From Tubiluchus corallicola (taxonomy: Eukaryota > Priapulida > Priapulimorpha > Priapulimorphida > Tubiluchidae): a stretch of DNA of 64,000 nt. Both the position numbers and the translations under genes were made by a program. The notes under the pieces are model-generated. The model was not told where the DNA came from and did no database searches. It was given only the letters and a program-made list of their open reading frames with translations. The stretch lies in the NCBI GenBank assembly GCA_030141605.1, contig JAQGDQ010000084.1, positions 357,001 to 421,000 of the forward strand, given 5' to 3'. Positions 62,896 through 64,000 of this stretch are shown piece by piece. How positions within the stretch are numbered: position 1 is the stretch's first letter; every line of letters starts with the position of its first letter.

Positions 62896-64000
62896 TTTAC
62901 AAGGTATAAACACACATACTTCAAAGAAGTGCCCCAATTTTATATATTCATCCGGTAAGTGGCTTCATTCTTTCATGCAGCACTGATAGCACCATTTCCC
63001 ATGCAAGCAGGTGGTTTCAAATGATATCTGACACTATAGAGGAGCTTCCTTTGAGTATCAATGAAGTGCTGTTACTCAATGACATCATCAATACCCCATT
63101 AAATGCTATAACCAATAACCAGCTAGAATACCGTTAGGGTTGGTATGTAAACACTCTGGACTAGTGGTGAACGGAACGCGAAAACATCCTGAACCGCTTT
63201 TAAAAACGCAAATTGTTCTCACAGCCTCCCGGCTACAGCAGCCGGTAAAAGACATTGATTCAATTGACAAAGACGTGCCATCGGACAGAAAAAACAGTCA
63301 ATTTATTTGCAACATTGTATGAGCCAAGCGAAATAAAAAGCGGCGCCGTCACATAACAACTCTGTAGATCAGCCCGCTGTTCAGTAAGAGTTTTAGAGAT
63401 CTCGGTAATAAGACATTACATAAAAGCAATTGAAAGAAACCCATAAACCAGCTTGCGATAATATACTACCTCTTCTTAGATTTTTCATTAAGATATTTCT
63501 GTTTACGACACCAGAAGGGAATTTCAACAAAACACCACGGAATTTTAATGGTGGATCATCGTATGTGCTCTATTTTTGGAATGTAAAATCTAGATGGAAA
63601 TGATGTAGATACTTGGAAATATCTCTTCATTTCACGTATGATAGTCACTGTGTATGTATTGATTGGAATGACTCTTTCAGTGGCATTTGAAGCCAGCATA
63701 GCTGAAGTGTTATTTCAATTCACAAAAAAGATTGTCTGCTTTTAAAAAACAAATCTCTTTGCCTGCGCACAAATCTCCACGGTACTGATATCAAATCGAT
63801 GCTGTAATAGAGTGAGCAAAAGCGGTCCAGCAAAAAAAAACAAAAGGTTACGAAAAGGTTTGGAACCCTGTGCAAACATTGTGTCCATAACATTTTCAGG
63901 CAAGCTGTTTTCTCCAGGTTCAATGTAATCAACTAAGAACGAAAAACTGGTCAACTCTCTGAGTCACTGCGAACAGCAACATTGAGTTCACCTTGCCAGA
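62896..64000. other. Upstream flank or intron of KCC, no certain gene
   Basis: A GC-richer patch at 63140-63400 and a possible minus-strand exon at the window edge are the only notable parts. No KCC N-terminal homology was recognised, so promoter and first exon remain unplaced. Confidence 0.35.
63840..63932 (-). CDS. Possible exon at window edge, unidentified
   Basis: A good acceptor (TTTTTCGTTCTTAG) is followed by an open stretch reading DYIEPGENSLPENVMDTMFA then QGSKPF. A weak donor C-GTAACC follows at 63840/63839. Its end phase does not fit KCC exon 1, so if real it needs another exon between or belongs to another gene. Confidence 0.2.

Noticed and set aside
63140-63322. 60-codon plus-strand frame in a GC-richer patch
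   Set aside because: No motif, no splice context, and no similarity to either gene; neither strand gives a credible KCC N-terminus.

Overview
This window is eukaryotic, from an invertebrate animal; I cannot place it more precisely. It is AT-rich and has long GT-AG introns. Two animal gene families are recognisable, both on the minus strand, and dozens of DNA-transposon and LINE relics fill the introns. I see no bacterial-style operons, CRISPR arrays, rRNA or convincing tRNA genes.

Left end (82-5372, minus): four coding exons of a Kruppel-like transcription factor of the KLF3/KLF8/KLF12 type. They carry an EPVDLS motif (the CtBP co-repressor docking site of this subgroup) and the first C2H2 zinc finger. 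Fingers 2 and 3 lie beyond the left edge. A GC-rich, CACCC-box-rich segment near 11.45-11.64 kb is a candidate promoter or first exon.

Middle (5.4-18.9 kb): intergenic DNA filled with MITEs (short non-autonomous transposons), LINE tails and tandem repeats.

Main gene (18984-58374, minus): a K-Cl cotransporter of the SLC12A4-7 (KCC) family. I rebuilt 22 coding exons by hand. All have GT-AG junctions and compatible phases, and they sum to 3006 nt (1001 residues plus stop). All 12 membrane segments, the four-cysteine extracellular loop and the whole C-terminal domain are present. Roughly 80-100 N-terminal residues and the promoter are missing, probably lying to the right.

Right end (58.4-64 kb): upstream intron or 5' flank with three tandem arrays and a 5'-truncated LINE whose reverse transcriptase frame is still open (61412-62893).

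The repeat fraction is the most unusual part. Several TTAA-flanked MITE families share the terminus AGGAAA but differ inside. There are seven TA-flanked pogo/Tigger-like elements and several hAT-like elements with 8-bp target duplications. Tails of at least five LINE lineages are visible. Some copies sit on splice sites, carry CRE palindromes, or form inverted pairs around KCC exons. The KLF and KCC genes are neighbours, but nothing here shows a functional link between them.
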